From positions 1 to 33,036 of IMG/VR virus record IMGVR_UViG_3300042887_001618: a DNA stretch of 33,036 nucleotides, one strand, 5' to 3'. The translations under genes were made by a program, and so were the position numbers. Shown here piece after piece: positions 5,354 through 11,874 of this stretch; within the stretch, counting starts at the first letter, position 1; each line of letters starts with the position of its first letter. The stretch is from a virus. The notes beneath the pieces were generated by a model. That model did no database searches, had not been told where the DNA came from, and worked only from the letters and a program-made list of their open reading frames with translations.

Positions 5354-7578
5354 TTTTTCTCTATTTTAGTTATCCAATTTATCACTGTCCTTCTGCTCAC
5401 CTGGAGAATCTCTGATGCTGTTGTTCTGTTCAGTTCAGGATCTGATTGATACATTGCCAGGAATTGCTCATATTTATTTGTGCCATGACTTGCCAATTTC
5501 CTTAGATCTGCCTTCTCTTGAGCATCTTGCTTGACAAGTTTACTCATGTTGATAAAATAATCACTGAGTCTCTCAGCTCTCAACATTGCCTCCTCACAAA
5601 TTGACAAAGCATCTGATCCATCCTCTGAGCTTATTAAGATATTCAATATCATTGAGAATCTTGGAATGTAGCTTTTTTGTTTTGGCAACATTGATTTCAT
5701 GTACTCATTCTCATCATCTGAATTCTGCATCTCAGATATCTTGTCATGAATTCTGATCCATTGCTCATTGGCCTCTGGAGAGAATCTTGTCACATGTGGA
5801 ATGATCTCACCTTTCTCATCAGTTCTAAAAAAGTTCTTTGCAATTGATTCCTTGAGTCTGATCATAAAATTCTCATACCATGACATCAATTCATAATCAA
5901 GAACATTGGTGTTGTATTTCTCAACAGATAGCTCTGGATAGCTTATGAGCATTCTGTCAATGAATCCATTCTCTTTGTTTACTCCTGTTGCAAATTGCTC
6001 AAATATATCTGGTTGAATACCTCCAATCACAGGAATGAATGGCTTGTCAACAAATGCACTTTTGGATGTTTTTCTGTTCAGAGATATGCTCTGACCATTC
6101 CAGGATGACAGCCAGAATTCAAGATCTGATCCAGCCCTATATTTGTTCATATCCTTAAACCATCCAGCAAGCTCATCCTTGAAAACTCCAATACAATTTG
6201 GATTGGTTTCATGCAAGTCAATCAATGCCTCCAGAGTAATATCACCAACAATGAATTGCTCAGATCTTGGCTTTTTTATCTCCTCAACATATTTCTTTGC
6301 ATCCTTGTCAAGTCTCTCATATTCTACATATTTGGCATATTCTTTTTGGAATTCTTTTTGTTTTCTGATATTTAATTTTTGCAATGGAAAGATGATCTGA
6401 TTCAAGCTCGGTGTCTTTCCAATCCCTGGCTTACCAACAACAGCCAGCCACAATGTTGCTGTCTCTCTCCATCCTGGTTTGATTTCAACAATAAATGAGT
6501 TGCCAATACACACCGACATGGACCAAAGGAAAGCACAGCCCATGTAATCAATGGAGAGCCCTAATGTCTGAGCACTCTGGATGATGTATTGCTGTATGTC
6601 TTGGCTGAATATATCAATAGGAAATTGCACTCTTTGAACATTAGTCTTGAGCTCAATAGGTTGTATCTTAATTTTTTTCTCTTTCCTGGCTCCATATCCT
6701 TGAGCATATATCTCTCTTGCTGATGCTGTGAAATCACCGTTATGACATTTAAATGTGTATGCCTTGAATGGTGTGATCAACTGCTCATGAGGATATATTG
6801 TGCCTGTTGAGAATAGATACATGCATCCAGTGTTCCTGTAAATATATCCAGAATGAGGAGATGTTCCTCCATTTCTCTTGATGATATCTTTGTCATGAGT
6901 CTTTGAGACAATTGTGAAATCATCAGAGATGATATCCCATATTGACACCCTCTCATTGTAATCTTGCCAAGGTGTTAATGTGCTTTCATATTGCTCAGTT
7001 ACTTCCTCTTTCACCTCTTCATCACCAGTCCAGTTGTACATCTTGCAAATTGTCCAGAGTATTTCTCTGTCCTTGTCTGAGATATGCTTGACATCCAAGT
7101 ATGTGAGCTCTGTGATGTTGTTAGTGTACACAACACAATATCCTCCCTTTCCTCTTGATTCAATCACAGCCTCTGAATGGTCCTTGAGTCTTGCAATCTT
7201 GGTGTTGCCTTGCACATTCTTGGTCTTGTATAGGATATGATATCCCTGATTGATTGTCTTGTAAATTGTGAACTTGAGATCAAAGTCATCAATGTTGTCT
7301 TTGAGTAACTGGAGGAATTCATTCCAGAAATCATTCTGCTCTTTGAGAGTTGCGAATACTTTGAGATCCACATCAATGACCTCAATCTCATTGTATCCAG
7401 TCAGAAAGCCAACATAATTAGCCTTTTCAGAATAGTATTTCTGTTCAAATTGTTCCTTGGTGAATGCCTTTTCTTGACATTCTTTCCAGGATCCAATTGG
7501 TCTTTTTAGATCATCAGAGACAATGAGAGAATATCCAATGTCAATAAGTTTCTTGGCATGTGTTAATGGTATTAGCAT
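5350..7578 (-). CDS. Bifunctional primase-polymerase / DUF3987 helicase
   Basis: A 742-residue replication protein. Residues about 1-190 resemble a prim-pol domain, with the acidic motif VIDVDLK at 67-73 and a later GKGGYCVVY strand. A middle linker carries an IYRNTGCMYLF segment. Residues about 310-640 form a DUF3987-type helicase/ATPase: Walker A GKPGIGKT at 382-389, a Walker B-like VFKDEL at 465-470, and GGIQPDIFEQF after it. The C-terminus (about 715-738, TTASEILQVSRRTVINWI) is a helix-turn-helix that may bind the origin. It lies just downstream of the iterons and the DnaA-like gene; the phage has no DNA polymerase of its own here, so host polymerase is presumably recruited. There are only about four CG dinucleotides in the whole gene. 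Confidence 0.85.
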   Translation of the reverse strand: MLIPLTHAKKLIDIGYSLIVSDDLKRPIGSWKECQEKAFTKEQFEQKYYSEKANYVGFLTGYNEIEVIDVDLKVFATLKEQNDFWNEFLQLLKDNIDDFDLKFTIYKTINQGYHILYKTKNVQGNTKIARLKDHSEAVIESRGKGGYCVVYTNNITELTYLDVKHISDKDREILWTICKMYNWTGDEEVKEEVTEQYESTLTPWQDYNERVSIWDIISDDFTIVSKTHDKDIIKRNGGTSPHSGYIYRNTGCMYLFSTGTIYPHEQLITPFKAYTFKCHNGDFTASAREIYAQGYGARKEKKIKIQPIELKTNVQRVQFPIDIFSQDIQQYIIQSAQTLGLSIDYMGCAFLWSMSVCIGNSFIVEIKPGWRETATLWLAVVGKPGIGKTPSLNQIIFPLQKLNIRKQKEFQKEYAKYVEYERLDKDAKKYVEEIKKPRSEQFIVGDITLEALIDLHETNPNCIGVFKDELAGWFKDMNKYRAGSDLEFWLSSWNGQSISLNRKTSKSAFVDKPFIPVIGGIQPDIFEQFATGVNKENGFIDRMLISYPELSVEKYNTNVLDYELMSWYENFMIRLKESIAKNFFRTDEKGEIIPHVTRFSPEANEQWIRIHDKISEMQNSDDENEYMKSMLPKQKSYIPRFSMILNILISSEDGSDALSICEEAMLRAERLSDYFINMSKLVKQDAQEKADLRKLASHGTNKYEQFLAMYQSDPELNRTTASEILQVSRRTVINWITKIEKK

Positions 7579-7712
7579 GGTTTATCAAATAGGAATGCCC
7601 CACCATATCCAGGTGCCACCACAGCTGATCCTTCAATGACAGGGCAAAAAATATCTTGATTAATTTGTGGTGGCATGTTGCAAATATAACAATAATTTGA
7701 TTCTTGATTCAT
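7572..7712 (-). CDS. 46-residue CxxC micro-protein upstream of the primase/helicase
   Basis: A 46-codon frame, MNQESNYCYICNMPPQI at the start, with a YCYIC motif at 7-11 and a further cysteine at 23 and 46; a zinc-bound knuckle is possible. It ends with TAA seven bases inside the primase/helicase gene, an overlap typical of coupled phage genes. No other frame is open across this stretch, so it fills most of the apparent gap before the iterons. Function unknown. Confidence 0.6.
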   Translation of the reverse strand: MNQESNYCYICNMPPQINQDIFCPVIEGSAVVAPGYGGAFLFDKPC

Positions 7713-7734
7713 TTTTTTTATTTTTCTAGTTTAC

Positions 7735-7919
7735 TGTGAAATTCACACTAAATTTCACACCTAATTTCACACCTAATTTCACACCTATTTTCTAATGTTT
7801 ATAAGGCTTTCAGAGCCTTAGTGTGAAAATTTCACACCTGGAGAAAAAAATAGTTTTTTTATACTCTTTAAAATTTCTCTTTATTAGGTGTGAAATCCCT
7901 TTCACAGTTCACACCTTAC
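7735..7919. repeat. Iteron cluster (AATTTCACACCT), candidate replication origin or autoregulatory operator
   Basis: Three perfect tandem 12-bp units AATTTCACACCT lie at 7751-7762, 7763-7774 and 7775-7786, preceded in phase by a degenerate unit at 7739-7750. Another perfect unit is at 7828-7839 within the inverted repeat GTGTGAAAATTTCACAC (7821-7837). Inverted or partial units are at 7886-7897 and 7907-7916, and TGTGAAATTCACA is a palindrome at 7735-7747. More half sites lie in the neighbouring coding region near 8010 and 8031. The cluster sits between the DnaA-domain-IV-like gene and the primase/helicase, the classical place for an origin bound by its own initiator. AT-rich stretches (7841-7884) next to the units could be the unwinding element. 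Confidence 0.8.
7803..7819. other. Perfect hairpin inside the iteron region
   Basis: AAGGCT-TTCAG-AGCCTT forms a 6-bp perfect stem with a 5-base loop between the tandem iterons and the inverted pair. There is no adjacent U-run on either strand, so a terminator is less likely than a structural element of the origin, for example a primase or nicking signal. Confidence 0.6.
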
Positions 7920-8343
7920 TTAAAGTATTGATTTCAATAAACTTTGCAACTATCTCATTCAGAGTTGTTTGACCTTCAAATGATTGTGCCATATCCTTGT
8001 CAATCTCCAGTGTGAAAGTGATGTCGTAGTTCACACCCCTCTTTTTGATGGTCACTGGAATGTATTGCATTTCACATTCAAACATCAGGAGCTCATCCAT
8101 CAATTGCTTGATTGTGTCCATATATCTCTGATCCTTGAGCTTGTACCATTTCTTGTGTTGCTTGATGCCATACAATACTGTTGCATGGTCCTTTCCAAAT
8201 GCTCTGCCAATGGAACTGCACCCCATTCCTGTCCTGGATAGCAAGTAATAAAGATAGTATCTCTTGTAACATTCTGACTCTTGTCTATTGTTGTTGGCAA
8301 GATTGTACTTGTCAATCAAGTTGAGGAGGAATTCTCTTTTCAT
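7909..8343 (-). CDS. DnaA domain IV-like DNA-binding protein, candidate phage replication initiator
   Basis: A 144-residue protein. Residues about 28-75 match the DNA-binding domain IV of the bacterial initiator DnaA: a helix YLYYLLSRTG, then the signature IGRAFGKDHATV (45-56), where DnaA proteins have IGRAFGRDHTTV, and the following helix YGIKQHKKW. The AAA+ ATPase domain of DnaA is absent. The second half (about 85-144) is unrecognised and includes a beta segment (NYDITFTLEID). The stop codon lies inside an iteron half site, so the gene and the iteron field form one unit. I infer that it binds the TTTCACACC units to start replication, or regulates the operon. Host DnaA boxes were not seen here. 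Confidence 0.75.
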   Translation of the reverse strand: MKREFLLNLIDKYNLANNNRQESECYKRYYLYYLLSRTGMGCSSIGRAFGKDHATVLYGIKQHKKWYKLKDQRYMDTIKQLMDELLMFECEMQYIPVTIKKRGVNYDITFTLEIDKDMAQSFEGQTTLNEIVAKFIEINTLSKV

Positions 8344-8519
8344 AGCTCCTCCACTTTGTATCCATGATCAAGGTACCATTGCAATGTGTCTGGCTCATCA
8401 TCAGGATGATTGTAATCTTGCAAGCATCCATTATTGTCAAGGTAGCAATGCCACCAGAATCCACCTTCTGGCTCAACTGAATCCTCAAGCCATACTCTGT
8501 ATTGTTTAAATCTTTCCAT
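8340..8519 (-). CDS. Hypothetical 59-residue acidic, tryptophan-rich protein
   Basis: I place the start at the ATG at 8519 (MERFKQYRVW); the frame extends to a TTG at 8528, which is a weaker choice. The product is acidic with clustered tryptophans (GGFWWHCYL, DTLQWYLDHGY) and no recognised domain. It overlaps the stop of the 50-residue gene upstream by 14 bases and the DnaA-like start downstream as ATGA, so it is part of the coupled early series. Confidence 0.65.
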   Translation of the reverse strand: MERFKQYRVWLEDSVEPEGGFWWHCYLDNNGCLQDYNHPDDEPDTLQWYLDHGYKVEEL

Positions 8520-8658
8520 CTCTCTCAACTTTAATTATTAACGGAGGCCACATGTCCATGCGTTTGACAGCATCCTCTGGGCTGTTGGCTTGGATGATCC
8601 TGGTCAACTTGATCCATTTGCCATCCTTTACTTTGTATGTTACTTTGAAATTCTGCAT
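8506..8658 (-). CDS. 50-residue hypothetical protein
   Basis: The frame beginning with ATG at 8658 reads as a natural small alpha/beta protein: MQNFKVTYKVKDGKWIKL, then IQANSPEDAVKRM, then LIIKVERDGKI and TAA. Alternating hydrophobic strands around a SPEDAVKR helix strongly suggest a real beta-alpha-beta peptide. It overlaps the C-terminal half of a longer frame (8531-8746) whose sequence there looks random. The stop lies 14 bases inside the next gene. Function unknown. Confidence 0.7.
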   Translation of the reverse strand: MQNFKVTYKVKDGKWIKLTRIIQANSPEDAVKRMDMWPPLIIKVERDGKI

Positions 8659-8746
8659 TTCTCTTTGCTCTTAAATAGTTATTAAATAGTTCCATATTGA
8701 ATCTGCCTGACCTCTGCCACCAGTATTCATAATCAGCTGAGCTCAT
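8531..8746 (-). CDS. Small protein MSSADYEYWW..., up to 71 residues, C-terminal half overlapped
   Basis: The ATG at 8746 overlaps the stop of the 34-residue membrane protein as ATGA, and the first about 30 residues (YEYWWQRSGRFNMELFNNYL) look like a genuine protein. From about residue 35 on the frame overlaps the better-looking 50-residue gene at 8506-8658 and reads as a shadow (many Q, H, C, P). Either two genes overlap by about 128 bases or this frame is functional only in its N-terminal part. A longer version of this frame beginning at a TTG at 8854 is probably spurious. Confidence 0.4.
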   Translation of the reverse strand: MSSADYEYWWQRSGRFNMELFNNYLRAKRNAEFQSNIQSKGWQMDQVDQDHPSQQPRGCCQTHGHVASVNN

Positions 8747-8847
8747 AATGTTGCGGCTAAAATGGTGAGTAATATCATCACAGGGATGACAACAATACAA
8801 ATCACAAACTCCCTTTGATCTGCATCTCTTGGAATAAACTGTCTCAT
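8743..8847 (-). CDS. 34-residue single-pass membrane peptide
   Basis: Starting at the ATG at 8847, which overlaps the stop of the zinc-ribbon gene as ATGA, this frame encodes MRQFIPRDADQREF followed by a strongly hydrophobic segment (about residues 14-34: VICIVVIPVMILLTILAATL), and stops in another ATGA overlap. The chain of exact overlaps on both sides and the clean transmembrane pattern make it credible despite its size. It may be a small membrane effector; nothing in the sequence fixes its role. Confidence 0.6.
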   Translation of the reverse strand: MRQFIPRDADQREFVICIVVIPVMILLTILAATL

Positions 8848-9182
8848 AATGCAATCAATTTAGTTCTGTACGCCTTCAATCTTGCAAGGCCTCTTGCACA
8901 AGTATCCATTCTGTTGGTGTACTTGTTCACCAGGTTGTCAAGTCCTCCTCTCTTGCACTCCATTGCCATCTTGCTCATATAAGCAAGCCTGGTCATCATG
9001 CCCTCAATCAAGGAGTCAATGTCATCAATTCTCTGATTGACTTCATCATCATGATATTTGTAACCTTTGCCATCACAATCATAGCATGCACCATACTCAC
9101 CAACCCAAGGCTCTGGGCTGTTTGAATAGTCAAGAATCCTCCGACCATCACATGTTGAACATTGAAATAATAAATCTTCCAT
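8844..9182 (-). CDS. Zinc-ribbon protein with coiled-coil C-terminus (first gene of the early operon)
   Basis: A 112-residue protein with two CxxC pairs, CSTC at 8-11 and CYDC at 33-36, with GKGY after the second, as in DnaJ-type zinc knuckles. Residues about 48-112 form a long helix with heptad-like spacing (INDIDSLIEGMM-like pattern, LVNKYTNRMD). It is the first gene after the promoter at 9208-9215 and the terminator at 9290-9318, so it opens the early operon and may be an early regulator or host-takeover protein. Function unknown. Confidence 0.75.
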   Translation of the reverse strand: MEDLLFQCSTCDGRRILDYSNSPEPWVGEYGACYDCDGKGYKYHDDEVNQRIDDIDSLIEGMMTRLAYMSKMAMECKRGGLDNLVNKYTNRMDTCARGLARLKAYRTKLIAL

Positions 9183-9204
9183 ATCTGTTGTTTTTTAAAT
9201 TAAT

Positions 9205-9240
9205 ACTCAAAAGTATGTTTTTTGTTTCATATATGAAAAT
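9205..9240 (-). promoter_or_regulatory. Candidate early promoter (Bacteroidota type)
   Basis: On the minus strand TACTTTTG (9215-9208) matches the Bacteroidota -7 element TAnnTTTG exactly and lies about 26 bases before the ATG at 9182. An exact TTG -33 element is not at the ideal spacing; a T-rich stretch is there instead. The AT-rich leader and the terminator just upstream make this the most likely start of early transcription. Confidence 0.5.
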
Positions 9241-9257
9241 AATATTTAACAAATTGT

Positions 9258-9290
9258 TTAGAATTTATTGAAATTTAGAATCATTCTAAA
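9258..9290. promoter_or_regulatory. Palindromic operator candidate (TTTAGAAT-C-ATTCTAAA)
   Basis: A perfect 8-bp inverted repeat with a single central base lies at 9274-9290, and a further half site TTTAGAAT at 9258-9265, 16 bases (about 1.5 helix turns) away. It sits between the late terminator and the early promoter, a natural place for a repressor or activator site, possibly for one of the HTH proteins at 1498-1722 or 970-1488. Confidence 0.5.
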
Positions 9291-9318
9291 TAAAAAAGCC
9301 CCAGATTTCTCCAGGGCT
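9290..9318 (-). terminator. Rho-independent terminator at the end of the late operon
   Basis: On the minus strand AGCCCTGGA-GAAA-TCTGGGGCT forms a 9-bp stem (with two G-U pairs) closed by a GNRA tetraloop and is followed directly by TTTTTT. It lies after the last late gene (9347-9625) and before the early promoter, and so separates the end of the late transcript from the start of the early one. Confidence 0.85.
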
Positions 9319-9346
9319 CAAAACATATATGGAATAAACTGCTAAA

Positions 9347-9625
9347 TTATAGCCTCTTTCTAAATATCCACTTGACTATCTTGCCAAGTAGATTGCTCTG
9401 ATCATTGACATCAACCTTGACATCACCTTTTGTGACCTCAACATCAACCTTCTCAGAATCTATTTTAAGGCTGTTGTTGCCCTTTTCTCTGTGTATATCA
9501 ACATCAACCTTTGGTGTGTCAATTTTAATGTCTGTCTTGCCATCTTTTCGCGTCACTTTTACATCAACCTTCTTGGTGTCAATGTTGATGTTTAAGTTCT
9601 TTTTTGGCCTACCTGGTTTTTTCAT
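9347..9625 (-). CDS. Lysine-rich KVDV-repeat protein
   Basis: A 92-residue basic protein. It begins MKKPGRPKKN, with a GRPKK AT-hook-like segment, and then has about three repeats of roughly 18-20 residues built on I-D-x-x-K-V-D-V (IDTKKVDVKV, IDTPKVDVDI, IDSEKVDVEV, plus a partial GDVKVDV). It ends in an amphipathic LLGKIVKWIFRKRL tail that could insert in membranes. The regular strand repeats suggest a short beta-solenoid or filament. It follows the endolysin, so a lysis role is possible, but I do not recognise the family. Confidence 0.65.
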   Translation of the reverse strand: MKKPGRPKKNLNINIDTKKVDVKVTRKDGKTDIKIDTPKVDVDIHREKGNNSLKIDSEKVDVEVTKGDVKVDVNDQSNLLGKIVKWIFRKRL

Positions 9626-9628
9626 ATC

Positions 9629-10096
9629 TTATGCTTTAATTTCAAAATGCATCCAGTCGAAATTTCTCTCAACACCAAGGCTGATGAATCCATGCTTGTA
9701 AAAAATGTCAATCATTGGCTGATATTCTGCTCTTGCAAAGCGAGCTGTTGCCCTTGTTTCCTTCAATGTGTTGCGAGCTGGATCAAGGTCAATGGCAATT
9801 CCCCAGGAATGCTTGGACCATGCAGATCCTCCTCTCATCTTTCTGAAATTGAAACACCCACCAAACAAGTCAATCCCAAGCTCCTTGATGCGAGCCAAGC
9901 CGTATGTGTCAAGCAATTCCTTGAATACAGCTTCAAACTTGGAAGCAACCAGCTTGTGACATCTCATCCTGGTAACTGTCTCATCAGTATCCCATGCCAA
10001 TCTCATTGGATATGGCAATGTCAAGGTCACTAAATAACCAGCTCCAGTCTCATTTGGTGTGCCATACTTCTTGATGGCTTGTGCTGTTGTGAGCAT
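9629..10096 (-). CDS. M15-type peptidase endolysin (VanY/L-Ala-D-Glu peptidase-like)
   Basis: A 155-residue cell-wall peptidase. The zinc-binding motifs are SKHSWGIAIDLD (94-105), matching SxHxxGxAxD of the M15/VanY family, and DWMHFEI near the C-terminus, which supplies the last histidine. It should cleave peptide cross-links in peptidoglycan at lysis. No signal peptide is seen, so release depends on a holin, and two small membrane proteins lie directly upstream. Length agrees with minimal phage M15 enzymes without a wall-binding domain. Confidence 0.88.
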   Translation of the reverse strand: MLTTAQAIKKYGTPNETGAGYLVTLTLPYPMRLAWDTDETVTRMRCHKLVASKFEAVFKELLDTYGLARIKELGIDLFGGCFNFRKMRGGSAWSKHSWGIAIDLDPARNTLKETRATARFARAEYQPMIDIFYKHGFISLGVERNFDWMHFEIKA

Positions 10097-10302
10097 TATC
10101 TACGTTTTTTCTTTGCTAATTTACTCTTTTTTATTGAATCAACAAGGGCCTCATTCTGATGCTTGAGATCCTCAAGATACTTCTCTGATTCAATTGTGAT
10201 CTTGTCCTTTGCCTTCTTTTTGTATTTCTCCTCTGGGATCATGGTGAATATCAAGCCACCAGCTCCAAGTAATGTGGCGAAAATTAAAACTTTACTTTCC
10301 AT
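10096..10302 (-). CDS. Small membrane protein with coiled coil, lysis candidate (holin or spanin)
   Basis: A 68-residue protein with an N-terminal membrane segment (about 4-22: KVLIFATLLGAGGLIF), then a charged helix (about 25-68) ending in KKSKLAKKKRR. Its single membrane span and position immediately before the endolysin suggest a holin or inner-membrane spanin component. It ends in a one-base overlap with the endolysin start and overlaps the preceding membrane protein by 11 bases. Role is inferred from context. Confidence 0.65.
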   Translation of the reverse strand: MESKVLIFATLLGAGGLIFTMIPEEKYKKKAKDKITIESEKYLEDLKHQNEALVDSIKKSKLAKKKRR

Positions 10303-10549
10303 CTTTTTTGAGTTTGTCGTTTAGTTGTTGTTGAAAGAGTATCTCTTGCATCAATTTTTTATCTGCCTTCCTTTCATCATCACAATCTTGAATCCTCAAC
10401 TCTTGGTTGTGCAGCTCGTCATCCTTCGCCTTGAGCAACATTCTTGTGCTCCATCCAAGGGCCATCAATACCATCAGCATGATCACAGCCAATGGAGTCT
10501 TGATGAATTGCTTGGTGTCATTTGTTATCTTATCCCAATTGAATGCCAT
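10292..10549 (-). CDS. Small membrane protein with coiled coil, lysis candidate
   Basis: An 85-residue protein when started at the ATG at 10549, which overlaps the stop of the previous gene as TGATG; a TTG one codon upstream is less likely. A membrane segment at about 19-35 (PLAVIMLMVLMALGW) is followed by a long charged coiled coil (about 40-82). With the next gene it makes a pair of one-span proteins before the endolysin, an arrangement seen for holin/spanin pairs. No lipobox is visible. Confidence 0.65.
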   Translation of the reverse strand: MAFNWDKITNDTKQFIKTPLAVIMLMVLMALGWSTRMLLKAKDDELHNQELRIQDCDDERKADKKLMQEILFQQQLNDKLKKDGK

Positions 10550-11229
10550 CAATATGTTTTATTAAGCATGAATATATCAGAATATATGTTGTTGCCTGTG
10601 GAAGCAGATCCCCATTGAGCTGTGACATCAAGTGTATTGCTGATGGTTGTATCAAAAGTAGTGTTATTCACTACATTAAATCCAAAACCTTGAACAGAGG
10701 CATTGTTGGTCTTTGTGTAATGAAATGAACCTAATGATACAATTGATGCAACACCAGCCGCTCCAATTTGTCTAATTGTAAAATCAATATTTAAAGACCA
10801 AACATCATTTATAACACTACTTCCAAGATTCTGTATTCCACTATCCAAAAGAAGAATCCCTCCAGTCCTTACTCTAATTCTAATAGTTTGATTATTATTA
10901 GCGTTCATTACACCACCAAATACAGCTCGATAACTATAAGCCACAGAAAATCCATTAGCTGGTACAATTAATGATCCAACCCCTCCATTGATTAGTGATG
11001 TCTCAGTTGTTGTGTTGGTTATTATTGTACTATTAGCTGTCTGAGCAAAGAGTCCAATGTTTGTTGTTGCAACTGGACCAGGAATTGTGACAACAGTCTT
11101 GGTACCATTGTCTGATGCTGTGACTCCAGCTCCTTGAAAGTCAATAGTATCTCTCTGAGTCAAAGATGTTCCCTCATTTTGGACAGTATCATATGCCTGT
11201 GCTGTCACATTGATTGTTGTTGTTGCCAT
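10549..11229 (-). CDS. Putative virion-associated structural protein (Thr/Asn-rich, beta)
   Basis: A 226-residue protein rich in Thr, Asn, Val and Gly. It opens with a segment typical of phage fibre/tail decoration proteins, DFQGAGVTASDNGTKTVV (about 30-47), and then becomes a jelly-roll-like succession of strands (SVAYSYRAVFGG, QTIRIRVRTGG, SLNIDFTIRQIG). It may be a capsid fibre, baseplate accessory or receptor-contact protein. It follows the tail-completion gene and precedes the lysis genes. I assign only a structural role. Confidence 0.6.
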   Translation of the reverse strand: MATTTINVTAQAYDTVQNEGTSLTQRDTIDFQGAGVTASDNGTKTVVTIPGPVATTNIGLFAQTANSTIITNTTTETSLINGGVGSLIVPANGFSVAYSYRAVFGGVMNANNNQTIRIRVRTGGILLLDSGIQNLGSSVINDVWSLNIDFTIRQIGAAGVASIVSLGSFHYTKTNNASVQGFGFNVVNNTTFDTTISNTLDVTAQWGSASTGNNIYSDIFMLNKTY

Positions 11230-11816
11230 TATAAGTTGATATTAATTGTGTTATTGGTTGTTGTGTCCTGTGTGAATGTGTCCTCAAGAACACCATTCAC
11301 ATAAACCTGGTAGGTTGTTGTCAGATCTCCACAATCACCAGATGCTGGAGGATTGCCATTCTCAAAGTCATACTGATCATATGGTATTGCACACCAGTTG
11401 CCATCATCAAAGATACTTGCATTGACAACCATGGTCCATCCAGCTGTCACATCAGGGCCTCTGTTGATGAATGGTTGTGTCTGGATATCTCCATTGACAT
11501 CCATGAATTCAGTCCATCTGTCTTGCTGGAATGTGATCCTCATGTCATTGCATATGCTCAAGCAATCAGAATGTATCTCATTGATCTGCCTGTATTCCTG
11601 GAGATCATACTTGTCACAGATGGTGATAATCAAGCTCACATTGACTGATCTTGCTGACATGGAGCCAGGTTGCAAGGTCACAACCATCAATGGATATTGC
11701 ACAGCATCTCTGCTGACAGCATCAAGGAAATCTCCTTGAAAAAATTCATTTATTTGCCTGTGCTCTGTTGCTATTGTTTCCAGCTCTCTCATGAGCTGGT
11801 TTAATGTTTTTTCCAT
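11229..11816 (-). CDS. Putative tail terminator / neck protein
   Basis: A 195-residue protein. The N-terminal helix (ELETIATEHRQINEFFQGDF), a following YPLMVVTLQPG strand and the VNVSLIITICDKYDL strand resemble minor tail or tail-terminator proteins of Bacteroidota phages, which sit after the head-tail connector gene as here. The last about 40 residues (TTTYQVYVNGVLED onward) look like an added beta hairpin domain. An alternative is a head completion protein. The stop shares one base with the start of the next gene. Confidence 0.6.
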   Translation of the reverse strand: MEKTLNQLMRELETIATEHRQINEFFQGDFLDAVSRDAVQYPLMVVTLQPGSMSARSVNVSLIITICDKYDLQEYRQINEIHSDCLSICNDMRITFQQDRWTEFMDVNGDIQTQPFINRGPDVTAGWTMVVNASIFDDGNWCAIPYDQYDFENGNPPASGDCGDLTTTYQVYVNGVLEDTFTQDTTTNNTININL

Positions 11817-11874
11817 TCTCCAGGTATTTCTTTAATTTCTCAATGTTTTTCTTGCTGATTCTGATATCTTTCAT
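11746..11874 (-). CDS. Possible 42-residue basic peptide overlapping the neck gene start
   Basis: The ATG at 11874 overlaps the connector stop as ATGA, and the frame reads MKDIRISKKNIEKLKKYLEN, then a lower-quality tail. It overlaps the start of the next gene (11816) by 71 bases. The exact coupling start and the coherent helical first half support it; the overlap and simple composition speak against it. Confidence 0.35.
   Translation of the reverse strand: MKDIRISKKNIEKLKKYLENGKNIKPAHERAGNNSNRAQANK

Noticed and set aside
6143-6400. Plus-strand open frames inside minus-strand genes (also 7984-8241, 9405-9701, 11398-11739, 12606-12974 and others)
   Set aside because: They are shadows: the opposite strand holds a recognised gene, and the hydrophobic, S/L-rich translations are typical antisense products.
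7739-7786. CRISPR-like array
   Set aside because: The 12-bp units are directly adjacent without spacers and lie next to an initiator-like gene; they are iterons.
8531-8854. A cysteine-rich 107-residue protein
   Set aside because: It begins with TTG, its first 36 residues overlap a better-supported membrane peptide and its last 40 a better-supported 50-residue gene; the cysteines come from reading these in the wrong frame.
3205-9182. An integrase or repressor among the early genes, which would indicate a temperate phage
   Set aside because: I find no tyrosine or serine recombinase signature and no classic repressor; the HTH proteins at 1498-1722 and 970-1488 are small and look like lytic regulators.
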